Notes: a model not told the origin generated them from the letters alone. Numbered from the stretch's first letter, positions 7,861 to 17,017 are shown. The stretch is DNA of 64,000 nucleotides from Martelella mediterranea DSM 17316 (GCF_002043005.1 NZ_CP020330.1:3552001-3616000), one strand, 5' to 3'. Translations and numbers: made by a program.

Positions 7861-9111
7861 TCACATCGCTTCGTCGATGATCTTCTGTTCCTGCGCGGCG
7901 GCTTCCTTGATGCTGTCGGCGGGCGACTGGCCATTGAGGAGCACGCGGTTGGCCATGTCGATGGCGACCTGACGCTGGGCCGATTCATCCACGAACAGCG
8001 TGGTGTGGGCATAATCCAGCCCCTTGAGGAACGGGCCGTAAATCGGGTTCGAGACGTTCTTTTCCGTCAACGCCACCTCGCGCCGCGCCGGCAGTTCGCC
8101 AACGACGTCAAGCCAGACTTCCATGGCTTCCGGCGAAGTCAGATAGGCCAGGAATTTCTCCGAGGCTTCCAGTTCCTCGCCCTTCACCTTGGCGCCGATG
8201 CCATTGGCGAAATAGCTCGAATAGTTGGAGCGCATGCCGTCGGCATTGGCCGGCAGTTCGGTTACGCCCCATTCGAAATCCTCGATCTGGCCGAACGAGC
8301 CGAGACGGAACGTGCCATCGATGGTCATGCCGGCGCGACCGCCCTTGAAGGCTGCCTGGGCCTCGTCCATGAAGCCCGCCTGGCCGACCTTCTCCTTGAG
8401 CTGCAGGTCGGTATAGAACTGCAGGGCCTCGGTGCCTTCCGGGCTGTCATAGGTGACCTTGCGATAGTCGTCGGTATAGGGAACGCCGCCATACTGGCGC
8501 ACCAGCACTTCGCGCCACCACTGGTGATCCTGGCCCGCCATGTCGAGCGTCATACCTTCAACGGTGATGTTGCCGGCATCGTCATGCTTGGCGATCGCCT
8601 TGGCAGCCGCGACCATGTCGTCGAGCGTCTGCGGCGGGCTGTCGGGGTCGAGGCCGTTCTCCTCGAACAGCTTCTTGTTGTAGAACAGCGCCAGCGAGCG
8701 CACCGCCGTCGGCAGGCCGTAATATTCGCCGTCGCGCTTCATCGCGGTCACGATCGGGAAGAACTCGCTCTCGATCTTGTCCTGCGGGAATGCGTCCTCG
8801 GACAGCGGCTGCAGCAGATTGCCCGCCACGAACTTGTCGAGCCAGCCATAGAAAAGCTGCATCACGTCCGGCCCCTTGCCGGCCATGTTGGCGGCAACGA
8901 TGCGGGTCTGGTAATCGGCGTAGGGGAAGGTCACCTGCTTGACGGTGATATCCGGATTGGCTTCCTCGAACTTCTCGATCAGCTGATCCATCGCGTTGAC
9001 GCGGGTCTCGTAGATATACTGCCAGTATTCGATCTCGACCGCATTGGCCGAGCCGACCGAAAACAGGCTGATACCGGACATCAGCCCGGCGAGCATAAGT
9101 GCCTTGCGCAT
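7861..9111 (-). CDS. Extracellular solute-binding protein of the sugar ABC importer
   Basis: A 416-residue periplasmic binding protein, family 1 (MalE/UgpB-like). A classical signal peptide of about 24 residues ends at SANA before VEIEYWQYIYE. The body contains typical CUT1 segments such as IEKFEEANPDITVKQV and NMAGKGPDVMQLFYGW. GGAGAG lies six bases before the ATG at 9111, which decides this start over a GTG 12 bases upstream. First gene of the operon, facing the ROK regulator across about 260 bp that carry a TAATT-G-AATTA palindrome. It delivers the unknown substrate to the two permeases. Confidence 0.93.
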   Translation of the reverse strand: MRKALMLAGLMSGISLFSVGSANAVEIEYWQYIYETRVNAMDQLIEKFEEANPDITVKQVTFPYADYQTRIVAANMAGKGPDVMQLFYGWLDKFVAGNLLQPLSEDAFPQDKIESEFFPIVTAMKRDGEYYGLPTAVRSLALFYNKKLFEENGLDPDSPPQTLDDMVAAAKAIAKHDDAGNITVEGMTLDMAGQDHQWWREVLVRQYGGVPYTDDYRKVTYDSPEGTEALQFYTDLQLKEKVGQAGFMDEAQAAFKGGRAGMTIDGTFRLGSFGQIEDFEWGVTELPANADGMRSNYSSYFANGIGAKVKGEELEASEKFLAYLTSPEAMEVWLDVVGELPARREVALTEKNVSNPIYGPFLKGLDYAHTTLFVDESAQRQVAIDMANRVLLNGQSPADSIKEAAAQEQKIIDEAM

Positions 9112-9300
9112 AATTCTCTCCACTTCCCAGTAAGGCCGCCACGGACCTCAGGGCTCTTGTTCCCGAAAAGCCGTCATCCCTCTCGGCGGCGGCCGTTGTT
9201 CATTGTTGCGGACGCCCGCTTGCGCGGCCTCCGGGGCGTCGTTGCCCGACGCCTCCACGATACGGTCGCGTGACATCCGGGTTTTGTCAATAACATAATC

Positions 9301-9311
9301 TAATTGAATTA
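9301..9311. promoter_or_regulatory. Palindrome in the divergent ROK/ABC promoter region, candidate operator
   Basis: TAATTGAATTA is an 11-bp palindrome around a central G, inside an AT-rich stretch (about 9284-9325) of the region between the binding-protein operon and the ROK regulator. AT-rich palindromes are typical ROK-family operators. It could control both directions. Confidence 0.5.
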
Positions 9312-9369
9312 ATATATTGACGTTAGAAACAGCGCGGATCAGACTGACGACATCAGAAAGCGGAATGAA

Positions 9370-10581
9370 ATGAACGAGAAGACGCGCGGGCAGTTCGCCA
9401 TCGGCAACAATCCGGAACGCAACAGGGAGCACAATCGCCGGGTCGTGCTCGATCTGGTGCGCCAGCACGGCATGCTTGGCCGCATGGAGATCGCGCGTCA
9501 GACCCAGCTCACCGCCCAGGCCGTCGCCAATATCGTCGACGATCTCGTCGGCTCCGGCCTGCTGATCAGCACCGGCCGGCGTCGTTCCGGCCGCGGCCAG
9601 CCGCCGATCCAGTTCGCCGTCAATCCCGAAGGCGCTGCCACGATCGGCGTCGAGATCGCCACCGACCAGATGGTGGTCACCGTGCTCGATCTCACCGGCG
9701 TGCTCCGCTACAAGCGGATGGTTCCGCTCGCCGACACGACGCCGGAACGCTGCCTGCCGGTGTTCGCCCTCGAGGTCGAGCGGGCACGAAAATCGTTCGA
9801 TTCGCCGCTGCTCGGCGTCGGCGTGGTGATGCCCGGCCCGTTCGGCATCGAGGGCATGAGCTTCGTCGGTCCGACCACGCTTCCCGGCTGGAGCGGCATC
9901 GACGTGAAGGCGGCGCTGAGCGAAGCCTGCGGCATGGACGTGGCGCTGGAAAACGATGCGGCCGCCGCCGCCGTTGCCGAACGGTTGTTCGGCGCGGGCC
10001 ATGCGATCTCGCATTTCTGCATGCTCTATTTCGGCACCGGCATTGGCCTCGGCATGATCCAGGATGGCGCGCCCTATCGCGGCGCCTTCGGCAATGCCGG
10101 CGAGATCGGCCATGTGCCGGTGGTGCCGTCCGGGCGGCTCTGCCCCTGCGGCCAGCGCGGCTGCCTGGAGCGCTACGCCTCGCTCCATGCGCTCCACGAA
10201 AAATTCGACCAGAGCGGAAGGGAACGCCCGCAGATATCTGAAATCGAAAGACTTTTTCAATCCGGAGACCAGGTGGTCCAGGCGTGGATCGACGAAGCGG
10301 CCGCCCACCTCTCCACCGTCATCGGGCTGCTCGAAAACATCTTCGATCCGGAAACCATCATCTTCAGCGGGGCGTTTTCCGACAGCCTCATGGATGCGGT
10401 GATCGCCCGACTGCCGCCGCTTCCGCCCTCCGTCGCCGCCCGCGCCGGGCGTACCCAGCCGCGGGTGATGCGCGGCCAGACCGGCCAGTATACGGCCGCA
10501 CTCGGCGCCGCCGCCCTGCCGCTCTTCGAAATCCTGACACCGAAACTCGAAACATCGCCATCTGATCAACAGGTGGCCTGA
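9370..10581 (+). CDS. ROK-family transcriptional regulator (NagC/XylR type)
   Basis: A 403-residue regulator. An N-terminal winged helix-turn-helix (about residues 20-75, including GRMEIARQTQLTAQAVANIVDDL) is followed by a ROK sugar-kinase-like domain. The ROK zinc motif CPCGQRGCLERYAS is intact near residue 257. The segment ENDAAAAAVAERLFG corresponds to the sugar-binding region of ROK proteins. It is divergent from the ABC operon and followed 19 bp later by the deacetylase, so it almost certainly senses the imported sugar or a product and regulates both transcripts. Whether it also phosphorylates sugar is unlikely but not excluded. Confidence 0.92.
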   Translation: MNEKTRGQFAIGNNPERNREHNRRVVLDLVRQHGMLGRMEIARQTQLTAQAVANIVDDLVGSGLLISTGRRRSGRGQPPIQFAVNPEGAATIGVEIATDQMVVTVLDLTGVLRYKRMVPLADTTPERCLPVFALEVERARKSFDSPLLGVGVVMPGPFGIEGMSFVGPTTLPGWSGIDVKAALSEACGMDVALENDAAAAAVAERLFGAGHAISHFCMLYFGTGIGLGMIQDGAPYRGAFGNAGEIGHVPVVPSGRLCPCGQRGCLERYASLHALHEKFDQSGRERPQISEIERLFQSGDQVVQAWIDEAAAHLSTVIGLLENIFDPETIIFSGAFSDSLMDAVIARLPPLPPSVAARAGRTQPRVMRGQTGQYTAALGAAALPLFEILTPKLETSPSDQQVA

Positions 10582-10600
10582 AAAAATCACGGGGAACAGC

Positions 10601-12976
10601 ATGCTCACGCCGCGCCAACGCATCGAACAGGAAAAGTCGTCCTCCGCCCATGTGCGGCTCTATCGGGCGCTGACGCAGCTGACCTCGCCGGTGACGATGA
10701 TGAACACCGGCGCGCATCCCGATGACGAACAGTCCGGCATGCTCGCCTGGTTCAGCCTCGGCCTCGGCATGCGCGTGATCATCGCCTGTTCCACGCGCGG
10801 CGAAGGCGGGCAGAACGTGCTCGGGCCCGAGCGGCTCGGCGCGCTCGGCGTGCTCAGAACCCGCGAACTGGAAGAGGCCGCCCGCGTGCTCGACGCCGAT
10901 ATCCACTGGCTCGGCCACGGGCCGGATGACCCGGTTCACGACTTCGGCTTCTCCAAGGATGGCGACGCCACCTTCGCCCGCTGGGGCGAGGACCGGATCG
11001 TTGAGCGGCTGGTGCGCGCCTACCGCACCGAGCGGCCCGATATCGTCATCCCGACCTTCCTCGATGTGCCGGGCCAGCACGGCCACCACCGCGCCATGAC
11101 GCGCGCCGCCGAGACCGCGATCCGGCTTGCGGCCGACGAGACCGCCTTTCCCGAGCATTTCGCCGAGGGCCTGACGCCATGGAAAGTGGCAAAATACTAC
11201 CTCCCCGCATGGTCCGGCGGCGGCGGCACCTATGATGACGACCTGCCCCCGCCTCCCGCAACGCTTACCATTGACGTCCGCGAACAGGATCCCGTGACCG
11301 GCGCCGACTACGACCGCATCGGCGAGTGGTCGCGCTATTACCACGCCTCGCAGGGCATGGGCTGGTGGCCGGAGCGCCCGGATCATGTCTGGCAACTCCA
11401 TCTGCTGTGCGGCGACAATGCCGGCATGCCGGAAGCCACGATCCTCGACGGCCTGCCGTCCACGCTCAAGGATCTCGCCCCCGAAGGCGCGCTCGGCGCG
11501 GCGCTGGCCGCCGTCGATGAGGTGATAGCCGCGGCACTGGCCGCTTTCCCGAATGCCGATGCCGTGCAGCATTGCCTCACCGAGGCGGCGGTTCGGATCG
11601 AGGCAGCGGAAGCCGCCGGCGATGACGCTTTCCGTGCGCTTCATGGCCACCGTCTCGCCCGCAAGCGCGCCGAGATCGACGCGGCGCTGTTCGAAAGCGC
11701 CCGCATCTTCGAGCGCGCCTATGGCGAGGCCGACTACCTGACGCCCGGCGGAACCGCGACGCTGACCGTGGTGCTCGCCGAAGGCGCCGACGCCACCGTG
11801 ACGCCGAGCCTGCCGGAGGGCGTCCGCGTCGCCGACGCAGCCGTGGTCGATGGCATCCACCGCTTCACGCTTGCCGCCGATGCCGACGCGCAGCTTTCCA
11901 ACCAGTACCCGCCGCTCTGGTCCTCGCTTGGCGGCAACGGACCGGTTTCGGTGACGCTTTCGGCCGGCATCGCCGGACGCGAAGTGACGCGCAGCGTCGA
12001 CCTCGAAACCGCCCTTCCGCTTGCGCCGGCCCATTCCGTCACGCTGAAGCCATCCGCATTTATTCTTCCACTTCAAAAGCTTCCGTCGGAAATCTCATTT
12101 ACCGCTGACGCTGACCTGCCCCTTCACTTCAAGAGCGTTAACGGTTTCGAGGTCACCGGCGAAGGCGAAAGCTTCAAGATTAAAACACCTTCCAGTCCCT
12201 CCTCCGGCCTCACGGTCATGACGCCGGAAATCGAGGGCAAGCCGGCGGCCAACATCACGAGCTTTAGCTATCCCCATATAGGCCGCAACCGCTTCGTCCG
12301 ACCGGAGGTGCTGAACGTTCTCACGCTTGACCTGACGCTGCCCGAGGGCGCGACGATCGGCTATGTCGGCGGCGGCGCGGACAATGTCGGCGTCTGGCTG
12401 CAACGCATGGGGCTCGACGTTACCGAACTCGACGCCAACGCGATATCGGGCGATCTTTCGGCCTTCACCACGATCGTGATCGGCATCTTCGCCTTCGGCA
12501 CGCGGCCGGACCTTGCGGCGGCCACGAAGAAGCTTCATCGCTTCGTGGAAGACGGCGGCCACCTCGTCACCCTCTACCATCGTCCTTCCGACGGCTGGAG
12601 CCCGGAGACGACCCCGCCGCGCTATCTGAAGATCGGCTCGCCCTCGCTGCGCTGGCGCGTCACCAATCCGGCGGCCGAGGTCGAGGTGCTGTCGCCCGGT
12701 CACACGCTTCTCGCCGGTCCGAACGTGATCGGACCGGAAGACTGGGCCGGCTGGCACAAGGAACGCGGGCTCTATTTCGCTTCCGGATGGGACGATGCCT
12801 ACGAACCGCTGCTCGCCATGCATGATGCTGACGAGAAGCCGCTCACCGGCGCGCTCGTCTCCGCCGCGATCGGCAAGGGCCGGCACACCCATACGAGCCT
12901 CGTGCTCCACCACCAGATGGACCGCCTCACCCCCGGCGCCTTCCGGCTGATGGCGAACCTCGTTCAGCCGGCATGA
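10601..12976 (+). CDS. Cytoplasmic PIG-L (LmbE-like) deacetylase with a C-terminal GATase/ThuA-like domain
   Basis: A large 791-residue protein. The N-terminal 250 residues are a PIG-L/LmbE zinc-dependent N-deacetylase domain: the metal motif AHPDDE at 38-43 and the second histidine cluster HGHH at 160-163 are intact. PIG-L enzymes remove N-acetyl groups from GlcNAc conjugates, for example GlcNAc-inositol, GlcNAc-malate in bacillithiol synthesis, or GlcNAc-PI. The middle (about 350-500) looks like a beta-rich domain. Residues about 582-791, starting IGYVGGGADNVGVWLQRMG, resemble a class-I glutamine-amidotransferase/ThuA-like fold. No signal peptide is visible, so it should act on an imported substrate. 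It is preceded by GGGGA and co-transcribed with the ROK gene. The substrate is unknown. Confidence 0.85.
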   Translation: MLTPRQRIEQEKSSSAHVRLYRALTQLTSPVTMMNTGAHPDDEQSGMLAWFSLGLGMRVIIACSTRGEGGQNVLGPERLGALGVLRTRELEEAARVLDADIHWLGHGPDDPVHDFGFSKDGDATFARWGEDRIVERLVRAYRTERPDIVIPTFLDVPGQHGHHRAMTRAAETAIRLAADETAFPEHFAEGLTPWKVAKYYLPAWSGGGGTYDDDLPPPPATLTIDVREQDPVTGADYDRIGEWSRYYHASQGMGWWPERPDHVWQLHLLCGDNAGMPEATILDGLPSTLKDLAPEGALGAALAAVDEVIAAALAAFPNADAVQHCLTEAAVRIEAAEAAGDDAFRALHGHRLARKRAEIDAALFESARIFERAYGEADYLTPGGTATLTVVLAEGADATVTPSLPEGVRVADAAVVDGIHRFTLAADADAQLSNQYPPLWSSLGGNGPVSVTLSAGIAGREVTRSVDLETALPLAPAHSVTLKPSAFILPLQKLPSEISFTADADLPLHFKSVNGFEVTGEGESFKIKTPSSPSSGLTVMTPEIEGKPAANITSFSYPHIGRNRFVRPEVLNVLTLDLTLPEGATIGYVGGGADNVGVWLQRMGLDVTELDANAISGDLSAFTTIVIGIFAFGTRPDLAAATKKLHRFVEDGGHLVTLYHRPSDGWSPETTPPRYLKIGSPSLRWRVTNPAAEVEVLSPGHTLLAGPNVIGPEDWAGWHKERGLYFASGWDDAYEPLLAMHDADEKPLTGALVSAAIGKGRHTHTSLVLHHQMDRLTPGAFRLMANLVQPA

Positions 12977-12980
12977 TCCC

Positions 12981-13868
12981 GTGAGCGCCGAGCCAGCGGC
13001 ACCGCCGACCGAGGATAAGAACGCGGCGGGCCAGGGCGTCGCCTGGCTCTTGGCCGACATGACGCTGGTGACCTTCATGAGCGTTCTGGTGAAGGCCAAC
13101 AGCGTCGCCTATCCGGCGATCCAGCTCGTCTTCATCCGCGCCCTGATCGGCCTCGTCTTCATCCTGCCGATGCTCGTTCGCAATCGCGCGGCGCTGATGA
13201 ACATCCGCTATCCGCTGCGCAATGCCTTTCGCGTCACCTGCAACGCGATCGCGCTGACCTCGAACTTCCTCGCCTTCGCGATGCTGCCGCTCGTCTTGGT
13301 GAACGCGCTCGGCTTCACCCGGCCGCTGGTGACCATGGGACTTGCGGCGCTTCTGCTTGGCGAAAGGATCAGCCGGCTCCGCTGGCTCGGCGCGGGCCTC
13401 GCCTTCGGCGGCGCGCTGATCATCGTCGCGCCCGGCGAAATGGCGTTTCATCCCGGCCTGCTGGTGGTGCTCGCCAGCATCGTGTTCGGCGCGATGGCGA
13501 CGATCCAGACCCGGCGGCTGAAGGATGAAAGCACGATCGTGATGATGGTGTTCTACACCGTCGGTCTCGCGCTCCTGACCGGCATCCCCGCCCTCATGCT
13601 GTGGCAACCCGTACCGCTCGCCCACTGGCCGGTGCTGGCGCTGATCGGGCTATTGGCGCAGGCCGGGCAATATTGCTGGCTGAAGGCCTATCAGAAGAGC
13701 GACGCGAGCATGCTCGCCCCCTTCGGCTATCTCTCGGTGTTCTTCTCCGCCACCGCCGGCTTCTTCTTCTTCGCCGAGGTCCCCTCGCCACGCATTTTCA
13801 TAGGCGTTGCGGTGATCCTGCTTGCGTTACAGGGAACGCGGTGGTTGGAGGCGCGGAGGCGGCGATGA
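12981..13868 (+). CDS. DMT-family (EamA) transporter
   Basis: A 295-residue membrane protein with about ten hydrophobic helices in two homologous EamA repeats; the second begins around HPGLLVVLASIVFGAMATIQTRR. It starts with GTG four bases after the deacetylase stop, so it belongs to the ROK-deacetylase transcript. DMT proteins usually export metabolites or take up small organics. Here it could expel a by-product of the pathway, but no substrate can be inferred. The last residues are strongly basic (EARRRR). Confidence 0.85.
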   Translation: MSAEPAAPPTEDKNAAGQGVAWLLADMTLVTFMSVLVKANSVAYPAIQLVFIRALIGLVFILPMLVRNRAALMNIRYPLRNAFRVTCNAIALTSNFLAFAMLPLVLVNALGFTRPLVTMGLAALLLGERISRLRWLGAGLAFGGALIIVAPGEMAFHPGLLVVLASIVFGAMATIQTRRLKDESTIVMMVFYTVGLALLTGIPALMLWQPVPLAHWPVLALIGLLAQAGQYCWLKAYQKSDASMLAPFGYLSVFFSATAGFFFFAEVPSPRIFIGVAVILLALQGTRWLEARRRR

Positions 13869-14089
13869 GTGGCCTAAACCTCGACGGGCCGCTGACAGTA
13901 TCGGTAGTAGGCGTCTGGCGTATTCAACTTCCGTCCAATAAGCAGGACACAGGCGGCAATTCCCTCGCTCGGCCGGAGAAAAAATAGCGCTCTATTCATA
14001 TCGTTCTGAACATTGCTGGCCCGTGACCGAGCCATTAATGCAGTGTCGAGTTGAGAGGTCGGATGCGTGAAGCCGTATGGTTGCGATCA

Positions 14090-14926
14090 TCAATATCCTT
14101 TTCTATCCCGGCTTCTGCTATCCGTCGTCATCTTCTCTCTGTAAATTTCGCCCGAGCGCGCCTTCGCTTGCCACGGACGAGCCTTCTGAAGCGGGACATC
14201 GTATCCAGGATCAAGTCGATCGAGAATGGAAGTTACGAAGCTTGTGTCGTTGGATACATCACAAAGGGCGGCCCATTTTCCATCTGGCCCTACAATCCCG
14301 GCAGGTCCCTTGTGTGCTTTCTGAGCGGGCGTCGACGCGCTGATCCATAGGCAATTCAGGCCTGCATGCGCTCTGAGCGCAATCTGAAAATGCTCGGGAA
14401 TTCCATATGATGAGAACAGTACTGCATCGGCTCCCAACCGTTCGTACTCCATGAAAACTTCGGGGAATTGAGACTCAATGCAGATCGCGCAGCCGAAGCG
14501 GAAGCCATCGACTTCAAAAACTATCGGTTCGGCCCCCGGCGTGTACCAGCCGTTGATCTCGCTGTTCGAGAGGAACCTCTTGTCATACCTTGTCAACAGG
14601 TCGCCAGAATCCGAGAACACATAAAGGCTGTTGTGCGGGCGTTCCATTGCCGACAGCCTGTGCGCACCGCCAACGACCGCAAAAATACCGAGCATTCCGC
14701 AGAGTTCGGCAATGCTCCTCAACTCTTTCTCGTAACCGAACCAATCAAAGAAGCGCCAATCGTCCGGAGTGGCAATTTGCGCCTTCGAATATCCCGACAA
14801 GGCGCCTTCGCAGAAGCTGACGAGCTTGACACCTTCTGCGGCGGCATCCGAAATCACCTGTCGAATAAGTGCGGCGTTCGTTGATATGTCTTTTGAAACG
14901 GCAGTTTGGGCGGCGGCTATCTTCAC
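14090..14926 (-). CDS. Carbon-nitrogen hydrolase (nitrilase superfamily)
   Basis: A 278-residue amidase/nitrilase-fold enzyme. The catalytic triad is visible: Glu40 in SFCEGALSGY, Lys116 in RYDKRFL, and Cys149 in CAICIESQFPE. It would hydrolyse a C-N bond of an amide or carbamoyl compound. The start is the GTG at 14926, preceded by AAGGAG at seven bases; an ATG two bases upstream is in another frame. The gene and its flanks (about 13,900-14,950) have visibly lower GC and different codon use from the neighbours, and it stands alone, which suggests recent acquisition. Substrate unknown. Confidence 0.87.
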   Translation of the reverse strand: MKIAAAQTAVSKDISTNAALIRQVISDAAAEGVKLVSFCEGALSGYSKAQIATPDDWRFFDWFGYEKELRSIAELCGMLGIFAVVGGAHRLSAMERPHNSLYVFSDSGDLLTRYDKRFLSNSEINGWYTPGAEPIVFEVDGFRFGCAICIESQFPEVFMEYERLGADAVLFSSYGIPEHFQIALRAHAGLNCLWISASTPAQKAHKGPAGIVGPDGKWAALCDVSNDTSFVTSILDRLDPGYDVPLQKARPWQAKARSGEIYREKMTTDSRSRDRKGY

Positions 14927-15031
14927 ACATGCTCTCCTTAGCTCAGGCCTGTATTCTCGGCCTTTTCAGGTCCTTTAAGAACCTCGAAACTGCGCGATTG
15001 AGCACCGGGGCTGCCAACAAGCCGAAATGGC

Positions 15032-16024
15032 CTACGCCACCTTCACGATCAGCCGTCCGCGCACCTTGCCGGCCAGAATGTCTTCGGCGGCCTGCGGCAG
15101 GCCCTGAAGGTCGATTTCGCCGGCGGTGACGAGGTCGATATGTTCCGGCGTCAGGTTGTTCTGCAACAGCCGCCATGCGGCCTCGCGGCGCTGTGGCGGC
15201 GCGAATACGGAATCGACGCCGATCAGCGTGACCGCGCGCAGGATATGCGGCAGCACGGTTGCGGGAAGATCGGGCCCGCCGGCAAGGCCGCAGGCGGCCA
15301 CCGCGCCGTCGCGCACCGTCTGCGCCAGAACATTGGCGAGCGTGGTAGAGCCGACGCTGTCGACGGCGCCGATCCAGTGCTCCTCCTGCAACGGCCTGCC
15401 GGCTTCCGAAAGCGTCTTGCGGTCGATGAAATCCCTCGCGCCGAGCCGGCGCAGATAATCATGGGTTTCCGCCCTGCCAGTGGAGGCGGTCACGTGAAAG
15501 CCGAGTGCGGCAAGCAGCGCCACGGCATAGGAGCCGACGCCGCCCGCCGCCCCCGTGACCAGCACGCTGCCGCCATCCTGAGACAGATTGCCCCAGGCGA
15601 GAAGCTGGTTGACGCAGAGCGCCGCCGTGACGCCCGCCGTGCCGATCGCCATCGCCTGGCGCTGGTCGAAGCCTTCCGGCTGTTTCATCAGCCATTCCGG
15701 CTTCAGCCGCTGATAGACCGAGAAAGCGCCCCACTCGGTCTCGGACAGGCCGGAGCCGGTGGCGATCACGCGGTCGCCGGGCTGAAACGAATCGCTTGCC
15801 GATTCGACGACCGTGCCGGCGATATCGATCCCCGGCACCATCGGAAACCGCCGCGCGATCCGCCCCTTGCCCGTGACCGAAAGCCCGTCCTTGTAGTTCA
15901 GGCTGGAATAGTCGACCCGCACCAGCACCGGCAGATCGGGCAGGTCGTCGCGGGTCAGTTCCGCCGACACGGCGGCGGGATGGTCCTTGTCGCGGATCAG
16001 CAGCGCGGGAAAGCTCTCGGTCAT
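15032..16024 (-). CDS. acuI: Zinc-independent MDR oxidoreductase, YhdH/AcuI type (acryloyl-CoA reductase family)
   Basis: A 330-residue medium-chain dehydrogenase/reductase. It shows the quinone-oxidoreductase N-terminus (VDYSSLNYKDGLSVTGKGRI, FPMVPGIDIAGTV) and the NADPH-binding VTGAAGGVGSYAVALLAALGF about residue 152. No structural or catalytic zinc cysteines are present. YhdH/AcuI enzymes reduce acryloyl-CoA to propionyl-CoA with NADPH and protect against acrylate. The start ATG at 16024 has GGAG six bases upstream; an in-frame GTG directly before it is less well spaced. It stands alone 65 bp after psuG. Confidence 0.85.
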   Translation of the reverse strand: MTESFPALLIRDKDHPAAVSAELTRDDLPDLPVLVRVDYSSLNYKDGLSVTGKGRIARRFPMVPGIDIAGTVVESASDSFQPGDRVIATGSGLSETEWGAFSVYQRLKPEWLMKQPEGFDQRQAMAIGTAGVTAALCVNQLLAWGNLSQDGGSVLVTGAAGGVGSYAVALLAALGFHVTASTGRAETHDYLRRLGARDFIDRKTLSEAGRPLQEEHWIGAVDSVGSTTLANVLAQTVRDGAVAACGLAGGPDLPATVLPHILRAVTLIGVDSVFAPPQRREAAWRLLQNNLTPEHIDLVTAGEIDLQGLPQAAEDILAGKVRGRLIVKVA

Positions 16025-16093
16025 CACGGTCTCCTCGGGTTCGGCGATTTTGCACCGGAGAGTAACGAGGCGCGCGCGAAACGCAATCCGCCT

Positions 16094-17017
16094 TCAGGCG
16101 CGTGCTGCAACCCTTGCCGCCGCGATCCGCGCGGCGAGCGCGGCATTGTTCTTCACCAGCGCGATGTTGGCCTTCAGGCTGCACCCTTCCGACAATTCGT
16201 TGATCCGCGCTAGCAAGAAGGGCGTCAGCTCCTTGCGGGCAATACCGCGTTCCTCGGCTTCGCGCACCGCATCGTCGATGGTGCCGTCGATGAATTCCGG
16301 CGTCAGCGCATCGGCCTCGGGCACCGGATTGGCGATCAGCATGCCGGTTCCGGTGGAAAGCCCGTCATGGGCGATCATGGCGGCGGCGATTTCCTCGGCG
16401 CTGTCCAGCCGATGGTCGGCCTTGAAGCCGCTGGAGCGGGTGAAGAAGGCGGGAAAGTCATCGCTGCGATAGGCGATCACCGGCACGCGCTGGGTTTCGA
16501 GATATTCGAGCGTCTTCGCAATATCGAGGATCGATTTCACGCCGGCGCAGATCACCGTCACCGGCGTGCGGCCGAGCTCGGTCAGATCGGCCGAAATGTC
16601 GAAGGTCTGTTCCGCGCCGCGATGCACGCCGCCGACGCCGCCGGTGGCAAAGATCGGGATGCCCGCCAGTTCGGCGATCTTCATGGTCGCGGAAACCGTG
16701 GTGCCCGCCGTCTGGCGCTTGACGATCGCAACCGCGAGATCGCGGCCGGACGCCTTGACCACGCCGTCCTCGACCTTCGCGAGCCGCTCGATGACGTCGC
16801 GGTCGAGGCCGGCATGCAGCCTGCCGTCGATCACGGCGATGGTGGCCGGCACCGCGCCGTTTTCGCGCACCACGGCCTCGACGCCGAGCGCGGTCTCAAG
16901 GTTGGCGGGATAGGGCATGCCATGGGTGATGATGGTCGATTCCAGCGCCACGACGGGTTTGCCCTGTGCCAGCGCTTCCCTGACTTCCGTGCCGAGAATG
17001 ATTTCGATGTCAGACAC
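16094..17017 (-). CDS. psuG: Pseudouridine-5'-phosphate glycosidase
   Basis: A 307-residue PsuG enzyme that reversibly cleaves the C-C glycosidic bond of pseudouridine 5'-phosphate to uracil and ribose 5-phosphate. Family blocks are clear: PVVALESTIITHGMPYPANLETA near the N-terminus, VSATMKIAELAGIPIFATGGVGGVHRG in the middle, CAGVKSILDI with the catalytic lysine, and GMLIANPVPEADAL. The start is a GTG at 17017, with AAGGAG six bases upstream, and it overlaps the end of the kinase gene by 8 bases. It works with the upstream psuK to recycle modified nucleoside from RNA turnover or the environment. Confidence 0.95.
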   Translation of the reverse strand: MSDIEIILGTEVREALAQGKPVVALESTIITHGMPYPANLETALGVEAVVRENGAVPATIAVIDGRLHAGLDRDVIERLAKVEDGVVKASGRDLAVAIVKRQTAGTTVSATMKIAELAGIPIFATGGVGGVHRGAEQTFDISADLTELGRTPVTVICAGVKSILDIAKTLEYLETQRVPVIAYRSDDFPAFFTRSSGFKADHRLDSAEEIAAAMIAHDGLSTGTGMLIANPVPEADALTPEFIDGTIDDAVREAEERGIARKELTPFLLARINELSEGCSLKANIALVKNNAALAARIAAARVAARA

